Made by a program: the position numbers and the translations under genes. A stretch of 64,000 nucleotides of DNA, taken from positions 682,001 through 746,000 of the forward strand of contig NC_081339.1 in the NCBI RefSeq assembly GCF_022539665.2, read 5' to 3'. Below the pieces are notes generated by a model. That model saw nothing but the letters and a program-made list of their open reading frames with translations. It was not told where the DNA came from and made no database searches. Of the stretch, positions 18,290 through 29,925 are shown one piece after another. Numbering within the stretch: the first letter of the stretch is position 1; every line of letters starts with the position of its first letter. This DNA is from Daphnia carinata. Its lineage: Eukaryota; Arthropoda; Branchiopoda; Diplostraca; Daphniidae.

Positions 18290-19560
18290 TGGCCGAATTC
18301 GAAATCAATACTGGTACGTCGCCACCGGTACATCAAGTTTCTTAAAAAGGTGCATTGAAAGAAAGATACATCATGCAGAAACGAGTTGAAGAAATGCTGA
18401 AGAAACAAGTAATTGAACCATCCAACTACCCTTGGGCATCGCCAGTGGTCCTGGTGAAGAAAATAAAACGGCAGCTGGAGATTCCTTGTCGACTATCGTC
18501 GCCTTAATGCTGTCTCAGTATGATGTATACACATTACCGAAAACTGAATAAACATTGTCCCGAATCGGCAATGCCTGCATTTTCTCTACGATTGTCTAGG
18601 GTCAAGGGCGTGTACTGGCAAGTACCAATGCACAAGGAGCACAAGGCCAGAACAGCATTCGTGACACCAGATGGTGTTTACCAATTTTTGGATGGTAATG
18701 TCGTTTGTATTGGCATCCGTCCCAGGAAGCTTCCAGCGGATGATGGATCTAGTGTTGTCAGGCCTAAGGTGAACAATCTGTCTACTTGGACGAGATTATT
18801 ATCTATGCTGGAAGTGCACATGAACACCTACAACGTATTAGACAAGTGCTAAGTGCATTGCACGAAGCGGGATTAAAAATCAAATTTGATGAAATGCCAA
18901 TTTGCGGCCGGTGAAGTGAAAGCTTTGGGACATGTAGTTAACGGAGAAGGTGCTTACGTAATTCGTGGACTCCGACCCAGAAAAGCTGAAAGCAATAAAA
19001 AAATTCTGGTCACCCAGTTCATTGTACAAACCAGCCAAACAACTGAAATGTGTACGCAGTTTCATAGGACTATACTCTTGCTACAGACGGTTCATTGCAC
19101 CATTTGCGCAGGTCGCTACACCCATAACTGACTTGTTCAAAAGGGTGGATGCATGATTTGTGTGTGAAGAACCCCAGGAAGAAACCTTTAAGTCGTTGAA
19201 CAAGCACTGATTAGAGCTGCTACGTTTGCGTATCCTGATTTTCCCAGACCCTTCGAAATCCCTGCTGATACATGTGGCTACGGTCTTGGAGCAGTGCTGT
19301 TACAACGGATCGACGACGTAGATTGGCCCCTTCGCCTACGCAAGTCGCCTCTTGGCAAAAACCGAAAACAATTATTCCATCACAGAAAAGAAATGCCTAG
19401 CGTTGCTCTTGGCAGTGAAGAAAATTAGAAGCTACATTTGGGGAATGGAGACCGTGGGGGGTGACTAATCATTACACTCTTTGTTGGCGTTTAAGCAAAA
19501 AGGATTTAGCAGGAAGTCCGGCAAGCTGGAGTCTACACTTAAAAGAGTTTCTAGTAGGAT
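18290..19560 (+). pseudogene. Gypsy-B reverse transcriptase and RNase H
   Basis: RT hallmarks in order: EPSNYPWASPVVLVKK, then GVYWQVPMHKEHKARTAFVTPDG, then a decayed palm where the YxDD box is not intact. The RNase H connection FIGLYSCYRRFIAPFAQ lies near 19060-19120. It is followed by pieces of the RNase H fold (ITEKKCLALL near 19380). At least five frame changes are needed to follow it. Confidence 0.78.
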
Positions 19561-19599
19561 GAACCAACGAAGTAGTTATGCGTTCTTGCCATGAGGATA

Positions 19600-20470
19600 T
19601 CACGGTAGGAGACTTAGGATTGACGCGTACGGTAGCGACAATTCGAGCTCCTTAATATTTTTGGGCGTTGACCGAAGATGCCAGTGAGTTCGTGCGCAGT
19701 AACTGAGAGTGCCAATCTCGCAAACCATTATACAAACGATCAGCCAGATACATGGAAGTGAAAAGAACCGAGCGCCTATTTGAAAGATCAGGAATGGATA
19801 TCCTAGGCACATTCCCACTATGAAAAGAGGAAACAAACCCAGCGTCGTAGCTGTTGACTACGTGACAAAATGTGCAGAAAGCGCTTCTACTTCTGACGCT
19901 AGCGAAATAGCTGATTTCCTAGTAAAAGGTGTCTTGATATGAAATGGTGCTCCACGCAGTTAACAAGAGATTAAGGGCGCTCTTTATTGCATCAGTGACT
20001 CAAAATATTATACAGGTGCTAAGAACCTATCACCGCACCACAACCGCTTACCGAGCGCAAGACCACGGACTGCTGGACCGCATTAATCATACATTGGCAG
20101 ACATGTTGTCAATTTATGTGAGTGGCGGATCATCGTGACTGGGAAGAATCGTTACCTTTTGTAAGATTCGCATACAATACTGCACATCACGAGACCACAG
20201 GAAGATCCCCATTGTACCTCGTGTACGGAAGAGAAGCCATACTCCCAATAGAAGATGCTTCAAGCGCAGACCCAATCCTGATTCCACCTGCTCATTGTGA
20301 TTCATCGGAATGGGCAATTCAACGCCTGTAACAAGCACCACTAGACGTACAAGCACGAACCGACGTGGTGCAACAGAGGAAAAAGAAAATTTACGACGAA
20401 AAACCGAAGAAAGCAATAGCGTTCCTACCAAATGAATAAGTACTGGCCTACACCCCATTAAAAAGGTGGC
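19600..20470 (+). pseudogene. Gypsy-B integrase
   Basis: The frame near 19720-19830 has CQSRKPLYKR and GMDILGTFPL, with the first catalytic Asp. At 19944-20138 the segment ending in DHGLLDRINHTLADML corresponds to the catalytic Glu helix, but Glu is replaced by Asp. 20122-20331 continues with FAYNTAHHETTGRSPLYLVYGRE, the usual C-terminal core. Non-functional. Confidence 0.8.
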
Positions 20471-20755
20471 AAATCAGAAAAACTTCTACATCAATGGTTT
20501 GGACCTTATACAGTGGTAGGACAAACGACACCAAGTAACTACGAGCTTTGTTTGGGCATATTTCCGAAAACAGAGGTACAAGTCGAACGAATGCAACGTT
20601 TCATAGACATGACCCGTACCGCACCGCACACAGAAAATCAAACAACTACCAACAAATTAAAGTGTAATGAGAACTAGCAGCCAAAAAGATGCTTAACCGC
20701 AAATCCCGCGGAACCCGAAAGACCGCCAAAAGAATGCATTAGATCTTCGCACAGT

Positions 20756-22690
20756 TTGCCAAACGAAAGAAATAGGCCGTCGAATGCTGCAAAACGGATA
20801 CAGAAGTTCAAACTGTACCATCAAAAACGCAAAAAAGAAGATGAGGCACAAGTGGCTGGAACAGGAAACAGAGCCGCAGGAAGATCTGCACGCATAGCGC
20901 AAAGAAACACAGTAAAATTAACCTTACCGTTACTGCTATTACTGCCGTCAGTTACGCCAGGCCAGCAACTTCAAAAGAAATACTTGCCTATCAAGGTGTC
21001 ATCTTCAAGTCTGAAGTTTCACGGTTAATCCCCTGAAAACCGTGATCAAAACACTAACGACATACTGGGAAGGTTAACACCATGAACTTCCGATGTGATT
21101 GACGCAATGACAAATTTCAAAAACGGAAAAAAGAGGCCTAAAAATGAGAACAAGCGGAACTGAGAAGCCTTAAAAAGATTGAAGAACGACTAATCGAATT
21201 AAAACAAATCGTAAAATTAGGTAACACCAGAAAGGGTGTTCTAGTCTAGAGGTCTAGTAGACGGAGGTGGAAAAGTTTGCTTTTCGGAGTACCCACTCAA
21301 AAAGATCTGGAACATATAAACAATCGTGTTAAAAAATTGTCAGCGGAGACTACTGCCATCCTTCACGCGTTGGAAGTCCACACCCCTTTAATCAACGAAA
21401 CACTTTGGGAAACAAAAGCAACCTCGAACGCCGTTGAAGAACTGCAAAACGCGCTTTTGAAAAACTGGAACGTGAAGGATGAAAAAAAGATCATAAAATT
21501 GAGGGAATTACTCAAGAGGTCGAAAAGCATGAGATAACCAGAGCAGCCAATAAAAAACTTTTCGAGAAATGTAGTCCGCCTTAGCATGGATGAATGAATT
21601 GATTGAAAATTTTGCCGTTGGCCTAGCAACAATGGCAATGGAAGGACTGTCCGCAATGTTTTTTCCACCAAGCAATGCAAATTCAACAGTGTGGAAATAA
21701 ACTAAACCTATTCCTCCTTCAGGTTGGTCATTGAACCCATTAAGTCAAACAGGGGACACCTGACAAGTCTATAAAAATGCAAAAGTATTTCTGGCAACAG
21801 CGGAAGACCGTTTGAGAATTTTCATCCACTTATCGGTGTTCGAATTCCCATTTGGATTCACACTCTACGAAGTGATCAGCATGCACCAAGACCAATGAAA
21901 AATGCCCCCAGGGGGCACAATTCCATCCGTTATCTGCATTCTTAACTGTGGTAAACCAGACAGGCATTTGTTCAACTTTCAACACACGAAGCACATCGCT
22001 GCACGATGCCCATCACATCAATTTGCTCTATCAGCCGAGCGATAAACAAAAGGAATAGAGAACCAACCTGCGCAATGGCATAGTTCTGAAAAGATAGAAA
22101 GTGAAACCGCTTACAACGCTCGCCAAAATTATCTCCGAGGACGGGACAGCAAACTATGTATTAGGACATCGAAGATGAGTATACTTTACAGCGGAAGAAA
22201 TGAAAATTACCATAACTTGCCTGAGCAACAGAGGAAAAACAAACACACTAATAAAACGTGAACCTTTCGATGTGTTTGAAGTCCCAGCAACATGCAGTGC
22301 ATACACAACAGATTAGAGTTTTCAAGCAAGTTTCAAGAAGAACGTTAAGCATTCGTTGAATATTGTTACTACTGCCGCTATCCGAACTGGAAAATGCAGA
22401 TCTCACCCCGAAAAAGTCTGAAACGAGGGAAATGGACAGCAGAACAAGAAACTAGAAAAAGAAAAACAGGCTTCATGCATTTAGCAAGGCCACAACACAA
22501 AATCGGGTTACCCTTATGGGGGAACATTTGTGAATAATAAAGAAGAAGAAAAAGGAAGAAAGAAAGTCGAACGAATTATCAACGCACGGTATCCTTTCGA
22601 ACTTATCGCCGCTATAGCCACTTTTTTATATATAGCCCTATTTTCTTCGAAGAAAAACTGGCAAACCACAGTGTCTGACCAAACGAATAA
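20756..22690 (+). pseudogene. env: Gypsy-B envelope remnant
   Basis: A hydrophobic leader (LTLPLLLLLPSVTPG) ends the frame at 20756-21028. At 21277-21537 a segment beginning LFGVPTQKDLEHINNRV aligns in position with the region just after the fusion peptide of the Gypsy-A envelope. A membrane segment is encoded near 22590-22640. Stops and shifts interrupt the whole region, so no envelope can be made. Assignment is by similarity to Gypsy-A within this window. Confidence 0.7.
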
Positions 22691-23097
22691 ATGAACCTGA
22701 AAGTCGGCTAAATAGACATGAAGTGGAAGTCGAAGACCAGCTGAAAAACGTTTTTCGTGCGTCATGCACAAATTATTTTCTCTCTTTTCCTTTCTCATTT
22801 CAGGTATCTCTATCATTTAAGGAATAGTAAATTAGAATGAAAAAAACATTTCTTTTGTATTCGAATAAAATACTCTACTGTATGAAATGTTCTTCCTGAA
22901 AAATGTAGAAAACGTATATTTAGCTAAATGTTTTAAATTCCCAAACATTTCTTATAGTGATAGGAAATTTTTCGCTGAAACCATTTTAGACTAAACCCCA
23001 TGTGACAGATGTTTTCAAATCATTAGAAACAACATAGAATTGTCGTTGCCGTGGTAAAATTAATTGCAATCGGGACGAATTGCAGTCTGAGGGGGGT

Positions 23098-23540
23098 TGT
23101 AACGCACAGCAAACGTATGCTAATGGAACCCATGCAACTTATCTGTTATATGTAGACAACCCCCGGGAGTAACGTCAACGCATGATTACCAAAAGGCACC
23201 AGAAGGTTGTTTTCCAATTAACACGGGCATTTACTGAATTCAACAAAACTTACTAAACGCCCATCATGAACGGTTTAAAAAACGAGGCCACTCAGTCCTG
23301 CCCTGTCCTGTCTTGATCTCGCAGGTAGTACTGGTGATCAAAACCGCAAAAAGATTCCTCCTCACGATGTTCCGTATCGAACATTCTGAGACAACCAGAC
23401 ACCAGGAAAAAAACTTCATCAAAACCAAAAGTCGAAAACAAAATTCCTTCAACAATAAAAGCTTTGTGCCAACAATTGAACAATCCATGAGAAGAGAGAA
23501 AGCAGGTAATAAATAAACACAGAATAAAAAAATAAACAAG
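23098..23540 (+). repeat. Gypsy-B 3' LTR (right end approximate)
   Basis: It starts TGTAACGCAC directly after the purine tract GAGGGGGGT. An AATAAA-type signal occurs at about 23510-23530. With no second copy the right boundary is a guess. Confidence 0.6.
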
Positions 23541-23689
23541 AAGGAAAAACATTAGAGAAAGTCAAAACTAGAAGACGGAGAGAGAAGAAAAAATTTATAA
23601 CAGAATTATATAAATGGCGTGGAACAAAGAGAGAAAAAATTATCAGTACACCACAAAAGAAATTAAGTAATCCTCATAAGCCTCTCAAC

Positions 23690-24050
23690 AACGCAACAAA
23701 AACAATCTACTATCTTTATAAAAGCCAAAGGTCTATTTGTGGGAGGAATTTGTTTGTGTATCTGTCTGTGGGTTTGTCCGAAAAACCTAACGGCGCGCGC
23801 ACGACGTCATTAGTTCGCGAGCAGTAACATGTCCTTTTTCTACCTGTTAAAAGGTTCGCCTACCTGAAAATAGGTTTAAACTGCCTTTGACAACGCTTAA
23901 CCTTTTCTTTTCCTTTCGCCATCTGTTTTGTCATTGGTCGTATTGACATCACGGGCTTTTTTTCTACCTGGAAAAAGGTTCAACTACCTGAAAAATGGTT
24001 TAAACTGCCGTTGGCAAGGCTTAACATTTTCTTTTCCTTTCGGTATCCCT
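23690..24050 (+). repeat. Older repeat interrupted by BEL-2, left part
   Basis: This contains repeated CTACCTGRAAANAGGTT boxes and two copies of a unit ending TTTTCTTTTCCTTTCG. The same boxes resume at 31024-31140 after BEL-2. Near 23707, CTACTATCTTTATAAAAGCC followed by a TTTGTTTGTGTATCTGTCTG run resembles the 5' end of some Helitron-like elements, but this is weak. Confidence 0.5.
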
Positions 24051-24055
24051 TTTGC

Positions 24056-24449
24056 TGTGTAGCTGGATGGCAATGCTTCACTGTGAATTTCGGTACCCGA
24101 TAGCGTTTCAATTAATTGAGGCTTTGGCGAACCGTGGGTCGATAAAAATCAACTCGGTTCAAAATAAAGAAAGGTACACAAAAGGAAATACAGGAGAAGG
24201 TTCTTTATTTACCATAGAAAAATACAGAAGAAACTTAGCTCCGATGATCTTGATAACCTGTAGAATACTGACTTATTTAATCTTAAAGACGGTCGGTTTT
24301 TATACTGGCGCGTCCTTGCAGTTGCGTTACAACGTTTCTTAGTTATACAATAAATTCTTAGTATTTGGAGGGGTGAGCGCATGACTCATAGTTGTTTGGA
24401 ATTGTGTTTTGAGTTCAGCGCCCCCTCCTGGTAATAATTCGAATCTACA
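24056..24449 (-). repeat. BEL-2 3' LTR
   Basis: It starts TGTGTAGCTGG and ends GAATCTACA on the plus strand and reads the same as 30630-31023. The integrase stop codon at 24386 lies inside it. Confidence 0.95.
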
Positions 24450-25867
24450 TCCTCCCCCGGTTGATCAGGATGATCAAGAATTTTCGGTTGTCCAGTGGAT
24501 GGATTCTTGTCGTCCGGTGCAATTTTCGGGGCGTTCTCTGCGGTAGCTGCGTCGGATTCGTCTGAGAAGACTTCCAATGGAAATAGATTTTGGATAGGGC
24601 GAATCGTTTGGCCTGATTCTAGTCTTAGTTCAACTGCACGAACTACTCCGTCTGATCCGGGCAATAATCGTGTAACGATTCCATAAGGCCATAATTGTCG
24701 TTTTATATTGGCTTCATGTACCAATACAATTTCCCCAACGTGAATGGGTCGTGTTGGGCGATTTGCTGTGCGAAAGCGAGTTAAATCTTGTAAATACTCT
24801 CTCCTCCAGCAGTTCCACCAATGGGTAAGGACTCGATTTCGTTTTGTTTCTTGGGACATGAGTTTTGTTCTTGTGGATGTTGGGGTGGATTCTGTTTCTG
24901 TGGAGTGAATTGCTTTGGAATTGAGTTTGTAGCCGTAAATAAGATGGCTTGGGGTGAGGGGGAGAGGTTCTTCTAGACAATTGTCGGTGTAGGTCAGGGG
25001 CCGGCAATTGATGATATTTTCTGCTTCAAGGAGTGCAGTTTCTAGTTGCATAAATGAGAGCAGTGCTCTTCCGATGGTTTTCCGTAAAACTTGTTTTAGT
25101 GTGCGAATCATTCTTTCCCACCAACCACCCCACCAAGGAGCTAGGTTGGCAGAAAATTTCCAAGTGATGTTGTTGTTGCTGAGGAAGTTGTATATCTTGG
25201 GATCCTCTTTGATTTCTTGGAAATAGGAGGCAGCTGACTTGAATGTTTTCGCGTTGTCTGAGTAGATCGTTGTTGGTATGCCTCTGCGAGCAATGCACTT
25301 TCTTAGTGCACAGATGAATGTGATGGCTGTCATGTCGGGAACTAATTCGACATGGATCGCTCTGGTTGTTGCACATGTTATTAGTAGAGCATATGAATTC
25401 ATAATGTCTTCAGACTGGGATTCACGGGTGTAGAGTGGGCCTGTGAAGTCTAATCCAACAAATTCGAAGGGTCGTGCTTGTTGGACACGACATGTTGGTA
25501 ATGCTGCTGCTAAAGCGTCGAACGATGGTGATTGCGTTTTCTTGCAGTTTACGCAGGTTGATAAAATCCTTTTCACTTTTTCTCTGCCATGAATAAACCA
25601 GTAGGTTTCGCGGATTTCTGCGAGTGTGGCGGAAATACCCTGATGTCCAACCTTGACGTGAGCTTCTTTTATGATTAAGTCTGTGATATGATGATCCTTT
25701 GGTAATATGATTGGAGCTCTTGCGTTGGAATCAAGAAAGTGGTGTTCAATTCTTCCTGTAACACGAATTACTTTCTCCTGATGATCCCAGATTGGTCGCA
25801 GTGGTGTCCAGTTGTGGGATCGTGGCAGTGGTTTCCCTTTTGAGAGGAGTTCGTATTCTGTTTTAAA
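24386..25867 (-). CDS. BEL-2 integrase
   Basis: This is in frame with the upstream polyprotein after a single TAG. It opens with the zinc-binding region (HHFLDSNARAP, then GHQGISATLAEIRETYWF, then CVNCKK). From the Met at 25576 the DDE residues are D43, D107 and E154. The C-terminal DUF5641-like module has WPYGIVTRLLPGSDGVVRAV. It integrates the element's DNA. It would be made as part of Gag-Pol only if the TAG were read through, or if the TAG is a private mutation of this copy. Confidence 0.92.
   Translation of the reverse strand, partial: FKTEYELLSKGKPLPRSHNWTPLRPIWDHQEKVIRVTGRIEHHFLDSNARAPIILPKDHHITDLIIKEAHVKVGHQGISATLAEIRETYWFIHGREKVKRILSTCVNCKKTQSPSFDALAAALPTCRVQQARPFEFVGLDFTGPLYTRESQSEDIMNSYALLITCATTRAIHVELVPDMTAITFICALRKCIARRGIPTTIYSDNAKTFKSAASYFQEIKEDPKIYNFLSNNNITWKFSANLAPWWGGWWERMIRTLKQVLRKTIGRALLSFMQLETALLEAENIINCRPLTYTDNCLEEPLPLTPSHLIYGYKLNSKAIHSTETESTPTSTRTKLMSQETKRNRVLTHWWNCWRREYLQDLTRFRTANRPTRPIHVGEIVLVHEANIKRQLWPYGIVTRLLPGSDGVVRAVELRLESGQTIRPIQNLFPLEVFSDESDAATAENAPKIAPDDKNPSTGQPKILDHPDQPGEDVDSNYYQEGALNSKHNSKQL
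24450..24462 (-). promoter_or_regulatory. BEL-2 polypurine tract
   Basis: On the minus strand CCGGGGGAGGA lies immediately before the 3' LTR start TGTAGATTCG, the expected primer for plus-strand synthesis. Confidence 0.7.
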
Positions 25868-28800
25868 CTAAAGTCTCTGGATTAATTGGATGATCTGAAG
25901 CTGGCTCAATGCTGTTTCGGCTGCTACTAGGGATGGTACCATTACGGTTTTACTTTTTGTAATTTGTACTGGAGTGATTGATGAATTGGGAATGTCGGCT
26001 CGTAGTTTTCCAAACCGGTTCATCCAGGCTCGGACTCTTATGAGTTTGGCGAGTGAGCTGAATCGAGAAAATGGGAAAGGTTCTGGTTGTCCCAAATTTA
26101 TTGTTGCAACGATGGTTTTCTTTCCTTCTAGACTCAATTCTTCCTTGAAGATGCTGACATCGAATTGGGTGGTTGGATGATGTGGCCAATGATTTTCTTC
26201 TTTCTGTAACCATGATGGTCCACGTAGCCAGAAATCCTTGTTTAGGACATCTATTGTTGCTCCTCTGGATGCTAGATCTGCAGGGTTATCTTGTCCGGGA
26301 CAATGTGCCCAATTTGAATTCTTGGTGAGTTGATTGATGGTTATGATTCGATTTCGGACAAATGGCTTCCAGCGTTGTGGGTCGCCCTTTATCCATGCTA
26401 ATGTGATGCGAGAATCGGACCAAAATTGAAAGATGGTAGTGATAGAGTGGAAGGTTTTCTTGATGTAGTCTGATAGTTGAGCTCCTAGTAAAGCGGCCAT
26501 AAGTTCTTTTCGTGCTAGGCTCATTTCCTTTCCACTAGGTGCTACTCTAGTTTTACAGCAAAGTTGTGATATTGATACTTCGTTGGTTGTTGATTTTCCT
26601 CTAATGTAGACGACGGCTCCGTAAGCTTCTACTGAAGCATCGCAAAAAACATGGATATTAATTACTCCCGGTGATGAGAATAAGATTTTTCTTGAGATCC
26701 TAAAATGCTTAAGTTCGCTGAGACTGTCCAATGCCTTCTTCCACTGATAGTATACTTCATTTGGAATTGGTTGATCCCATTCGATGTTAGCTTCCCAGAT
26801 CCGTTTGTATAATATTTTTGCAATGAGGTTGAACGGACCAAGAGCTCCCATAGGATCGAATAGTTGTGATGAAATACTGATGAATTGGCGTTTGGTGACA
26901 GTTCCGGTTAATCCTATTATTTGAGTTTGAAGTTTGGATGCATCATAATAGAATTCGTCTTTCGTTGAGTCCCATCCGAGTCCAAGTACTCTTGCTGATT
27001 GGGAACTGGTAATAATTGATCCAATTAGACCGTCTGTAGGGTTTGATTGTTCTTTAGACTGGATGGGCTGTAAGAGTTCTTCCTGGGTCGCAATCCATTT
27101 CTTCATATCGAGTTTGGCGTCAGCGAAAATCTTGATGGTTTGGTTAATGAGGACTTGTGCTGCCGGTATTGTACTTGCTCCGCCTAGTTGATCGTCGACA
27201 TAAAGTTGATCTCGTATGAGCTGAACTGCTTCAGGATAAATATCTTCGTATTTCTTGATGTGGGTGAGTATTACCATTCTTAATACGAATGGGCTTGATG
27301 TTAGTCCAAATGGGAGTCGAGCCCAGGTTAACTCGACTACTGCTGAATTTAAGTCCTCTGGATCTTTCACCCAGAGGAAACGTAAAGCTTCAGAATCAGT
27401 TTCTGTTAGTTGAATTTGAAGGAATGCCTTTTCGATATCGCTTATCCAGGCGTGCTTAAATGTGCGAAATCGAAGTAAAACGGCTAATAATTCGGGATTC
27501 AAATTTGGTCCAGGTTCGAGGCAATCGTTCACGCTGATTCCGGTTTTTGGTTTTGATGCGCCATTGAACACTGGTCGAACCTTAGTAGTGGTTTTATCAT
27601 TGCGTACTACCGGATGGTGTGGCAAGTACGTGAAAATCCCGTTGAAATTTAGATTAGCTTCTTTAACAACTCCTAGTTGGATGTATTCCTTAATCTGATT
27701 ATCATATGCTTTAAGTAAGTTTGGCTTAGTTCTTAAGCGTTTTAGTAAACCGTCGAGGCTTTTTTGAGCGATGAATCTGTTATCTTGGAGTTCATTCACT
27801 TTGTCGTTCCAAGGTAAAGGTGCGATGTATCTTCCATCACTAGCTCTGTTGATGCCTAATTCGTATTTGTCTACGAATGGATTTTTGGTTTCATCGGTTG
27901 GTTGAATACCACACGCTTCAAGAGTCCAGAATGCTCGTAGATCGAAGGATTCGTCGGGTTGATTTTCATTGTTGAAAAGTTGATCTGATACGGCTGGATT
28001 CTGGATGTCTGCTGATGCTGTGGAGGCATCGTGCTGGTTGACTAATAGAGTTGTAACTGATAGGACCTCTGTTGGGTTACTTGCAGGAAGGGTTCCATGT
28101 AAGGCCCAGCCGAATACAGTGTTAACGGCGGTCAGTCCTATGTTGCTGGTAATTACTTCGTTTAGTACGATAGAGCGATAGTAATCGGTTCCGATTAACA
28201 CGTCGATCTCATTTGGGATTTTCCTATTTGGGAGAATTCGCTCATCGGCTAGCCATTTTCCAGATTGTTTGATTGTTCTGGCGAATTCGGATGCGTGGTA
28301 TGGTGGTGTCATGCAGATTGTATCTGTTCCTAATAATGATAGTTGAATTGCTTCAGCGCCAGGCTGTGATGACCGTACATTGAGATTGAATCGATATACA
28401 CTTTTAGTAGGTTCCACTTGGTTTCCAAAAGACTGGAATTGATGAGTTTCTACTCCATTTGTTGCCAGATTTAATTCAGTTGTGAGTCTGTTACTCACGA
28501 ATGAGCGTTGAGCTCCACTATCGTAAAGTAATGCAACCTTTTTTGTGCCTCTCGGGCCTTCTACCCAAACAGTGGCAATCATTAAAATTGACCGTTTACC
28601 TTCGTGAGTAGGAAGATGTATGAGACTGGTTAGTGTTGTTGGTGCGATGGTATTTTTACTTGGACATAGCGTGATGTGGTGGTTGTTGTTGCAGTGAGGG
28701 CATCGGCGGTCGCATTTTGCGTGTGTTTTTGCTAGACAGTGATAACATCTTCTTTCCTTGGTAACAATTTCTCGTTTTTCTTGTAATGTTTTGTTGCAAG

Positions 28801-29896
28801 GCTCCTTGTCATGAGAAATTTTGCAGTATGCACAAAATGGGATTTTAGATTTTATTCCCCTTCTTGATGATCCATCATTTATAGTAAGCTGAGTTGTTGT
28901 TCCTAGATGCTGTTGTTTGTTGGTTGGATTGTTGTTGTTCTGATGGTTGACTGTGGGCTTATTTCTTGTTGGTTGGTAGATGTTTTCTCGGGCAATTAAC
29001 TCTTGTTGAATAAAATCAATGAACGTTGCTACGTCCGCATCCCGGTGATTTGGTTGTCTATTCCACATGATTTGTAATTCGTTAGGTATTCGTTCTAAGA
29101 GAATTGTCTTGATCATTATAGAATACTGGTCTAACGAAATGTCTAGATCTTCCAAAGCACGAATATGTACCAATGCTGAATCGACAAGTGTTGTTAAATT
29201 TCGGGTATGCTCGAGTTTTTCGACGTTGGGCAGATTAAACAGACTTTTAATATGTGATTGTGCAATGAGGTGGTTTTGTCCATAGCGTCGTTCAAGCAGT
29301 TGAATAGCTCTTGAATAGTTGGTTCCAGTAGTTGGAAGACCTGCGATGATTCTTGCAGCAGTTCCCTCAAGATATTTTTCTAAGTAGGCAAAACGTTCTA
29401 CATCTTTTAGTGCAGAATTTTCGTGGATAGAAACTCGAAATGCTTCCCACCAGGGTCTCCATTGTTGAATATCGCCGTTGAATTTTTTGAGTTCAAGCGC
29501 TGTTAGTTTTCGGGTCTGTAAGGGTATTGATTCTTGGGGTAGCACGGCAGGTAGAGGAGTTGGTCTCATGATTCGATTTGATCGAATTTCTAGCTCTATC
29601 ATTTCATCATTTACTTCATCGTAGTTTTCTTCGTTGAGGTAATCATCTGATCCGTCTTCAGATTTAAGTTGTCTGTTAACTTCAATGATTTGTTCCCATT
29701 TATTTTTTAGTAATGCCCAGTTGACTTCGGTTTGGTCTTGGTCACGGGCTTGGATTGTTTTTTCAAGTTCAAAAGCTATTTTTTTCCAGGCTGTCATTAA
29801 TGTTGACCGACGTTTCACAAGTTTTATTACTACCCCTGAAGGCTCAATAATATCCTCGGTTGATTTGGATGCTGAGTCAGTTTTATTTTGAGACAT
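25868..29896 (-). CDS. BEL-2 Gag-Pro-RT-RNase H polyprotein
   Basis: The frame has 1342 codons and starts with ATG at 29896. Gag (DUF1759-like) occupies about 130-310. Cys/His knuckles lie at about 355-411. Retropepsin (DUF1758-like) has DSG at 459-461. RT spans about 700-950, with RPVFNGASK at 774-782, LPFGLTSSPF at 861-870 and catalytic YVDD at 899-902. RNase H includes FCDAS and ARKELMAALLGAQL. The frame stops at TAG 25868-25870, but the next codons continue the same protein in the same frame into integrase. Confidence 0.94.
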   Translation of the reverse strand: MSQNKTDSASKSTEDIIEPSGVVIKLVKRRSTLMTAWKKIAFELEKTIQARDQDQTEVNWALLKNKWEQIIEVNRQLKSEDGSDDYLNEENYDEVNDEMIELEIRSNRIMRPTPLPAVLPQESIPLQTRKLTALELKKFNGDIQQWRPWWEAFRVSIHENSALKDVERFAYLEKYLEGTAARIIAGLPTTGTNYSRAIQLLERRYGQNHLIAQSHIKSLFNLPNVEKLEHTRNLTTLVDSALVHIRALEDLDISLDQYSIMIKTILLERIPNELQIMWNRQPNHRDADVATFIDFIQQELIARENIYQPTRNKPTVNHQNNNNPTNKQQHLGTTTQLTINDGSSRRGIKSKIPFCAYCKISHDKEPCNKTLQEKREIVTKERRCYHCLAKTHAKCDRRCPHCNNNHHITLCPSKNTIAPTTLTSLIHLPTHEGKRSILMIATVWVEGPRGTKKVALLYDSGAQRSFVSNRLTTELNLATNGVETHQFQSFGNQVEPTKSVYRFNLNVRSSQPGAEAIQLSLLGTDTICMTPPYHASEFARTIKQSGKWLADERILPNRKIPNEIDVLIGTDYYRSIVLNEVITSNIGLTAVNTVFGWALHGTLPASNPTEVLSVTTLLVNQHDASTASADIQNPAVSDQLFNNENQPDESFDLRAFWTLEACGIQPTDETKNPFVDKYELGINRASDGRYIAPLPWNDKVNELQDNRFIAQKSLDGLLKRLRTKPNLLKAYDNQIKEYIQLGVVKEANLNFNGIFTYLPHHPVVRNDKTTTKVRPVFNGASKPKTGISVNDCLEPGPNLNPELLAVLLRFRTFKHAWISDIEKAFLQIQLTETDSEALRFLWVKDPEDLNSAVVELTWARLPFGLTSSPFVLRMVILTHIKKYEDIYPEAVQLIRDQLYVDDQLGGASTIPAAQVLINQTIKIFADAKLDMKKWIATQEELLQPIQSKEQSNPTDGLIGSIITSSQSARVLGLGWDSTKDEFYYDASKLQTQIIGLTGTVTKRQFISISSQLFDPMGALGPFNLIAKILYKRIWEANIEWDQPIPNEVYYQWKKALDSLSELKHFRISRKILFSSPGVINIHVFCDASVEAYGAVVYIRGKSTTNEVSISQLCCKTRVAPSGKEMSLARKELMAALLGAQLSDYIKKTFHSITTIFQFWSDSRITLAWIKGDPQRWKPFVRNRIITINQLTKNSNWAHCPGQDNPADLASRGATIDVLNKDFWLRGPSWLQKEENHWPHHPTTQFDVSIFKEELSLEGKKTIVATINLGQPEPFPFSRFSSLAKLIRVRAWMNRFGKLRADIPNSSITPVQITKSKTVMVPSLVAAETALSQLQIIQLIQRL

Positions 29897-29925
29897 AATT
29901 TTATTTTTTTTTTACAGGATGGTTT

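Larger units (their letters stand above)
17560..23540 (+). mobile_element. Gypsy-B, decayed env-bearing Ty3/Gypsy element
   Basis: Order on the plus strand: gag end with a degenerate zinc knuckle (about 17780-17870), protease, RT (18290-18960), RNase H (18960-19560), integrase (19640-20470), Env (20900-22690), polypurine tract (23089-23097) and 3' LTR (from 23098). Frameshifts and stops occur throughout. No 5' LTR matching TGTAACGCACAGC was found upstream, so the 5' end is lost. Gene order and the Pol-Env junction resemble Gypsy-A, but the copy is far older. Confidence 0.85.

Noticed and set aside
22500..23100. A second intact envelope gene in Gypsy-B
   Set aside because: Stops and frame changes occur across 20900-22700; only the leader, post-fusion-peptide segment and membrane segment can be recognised.
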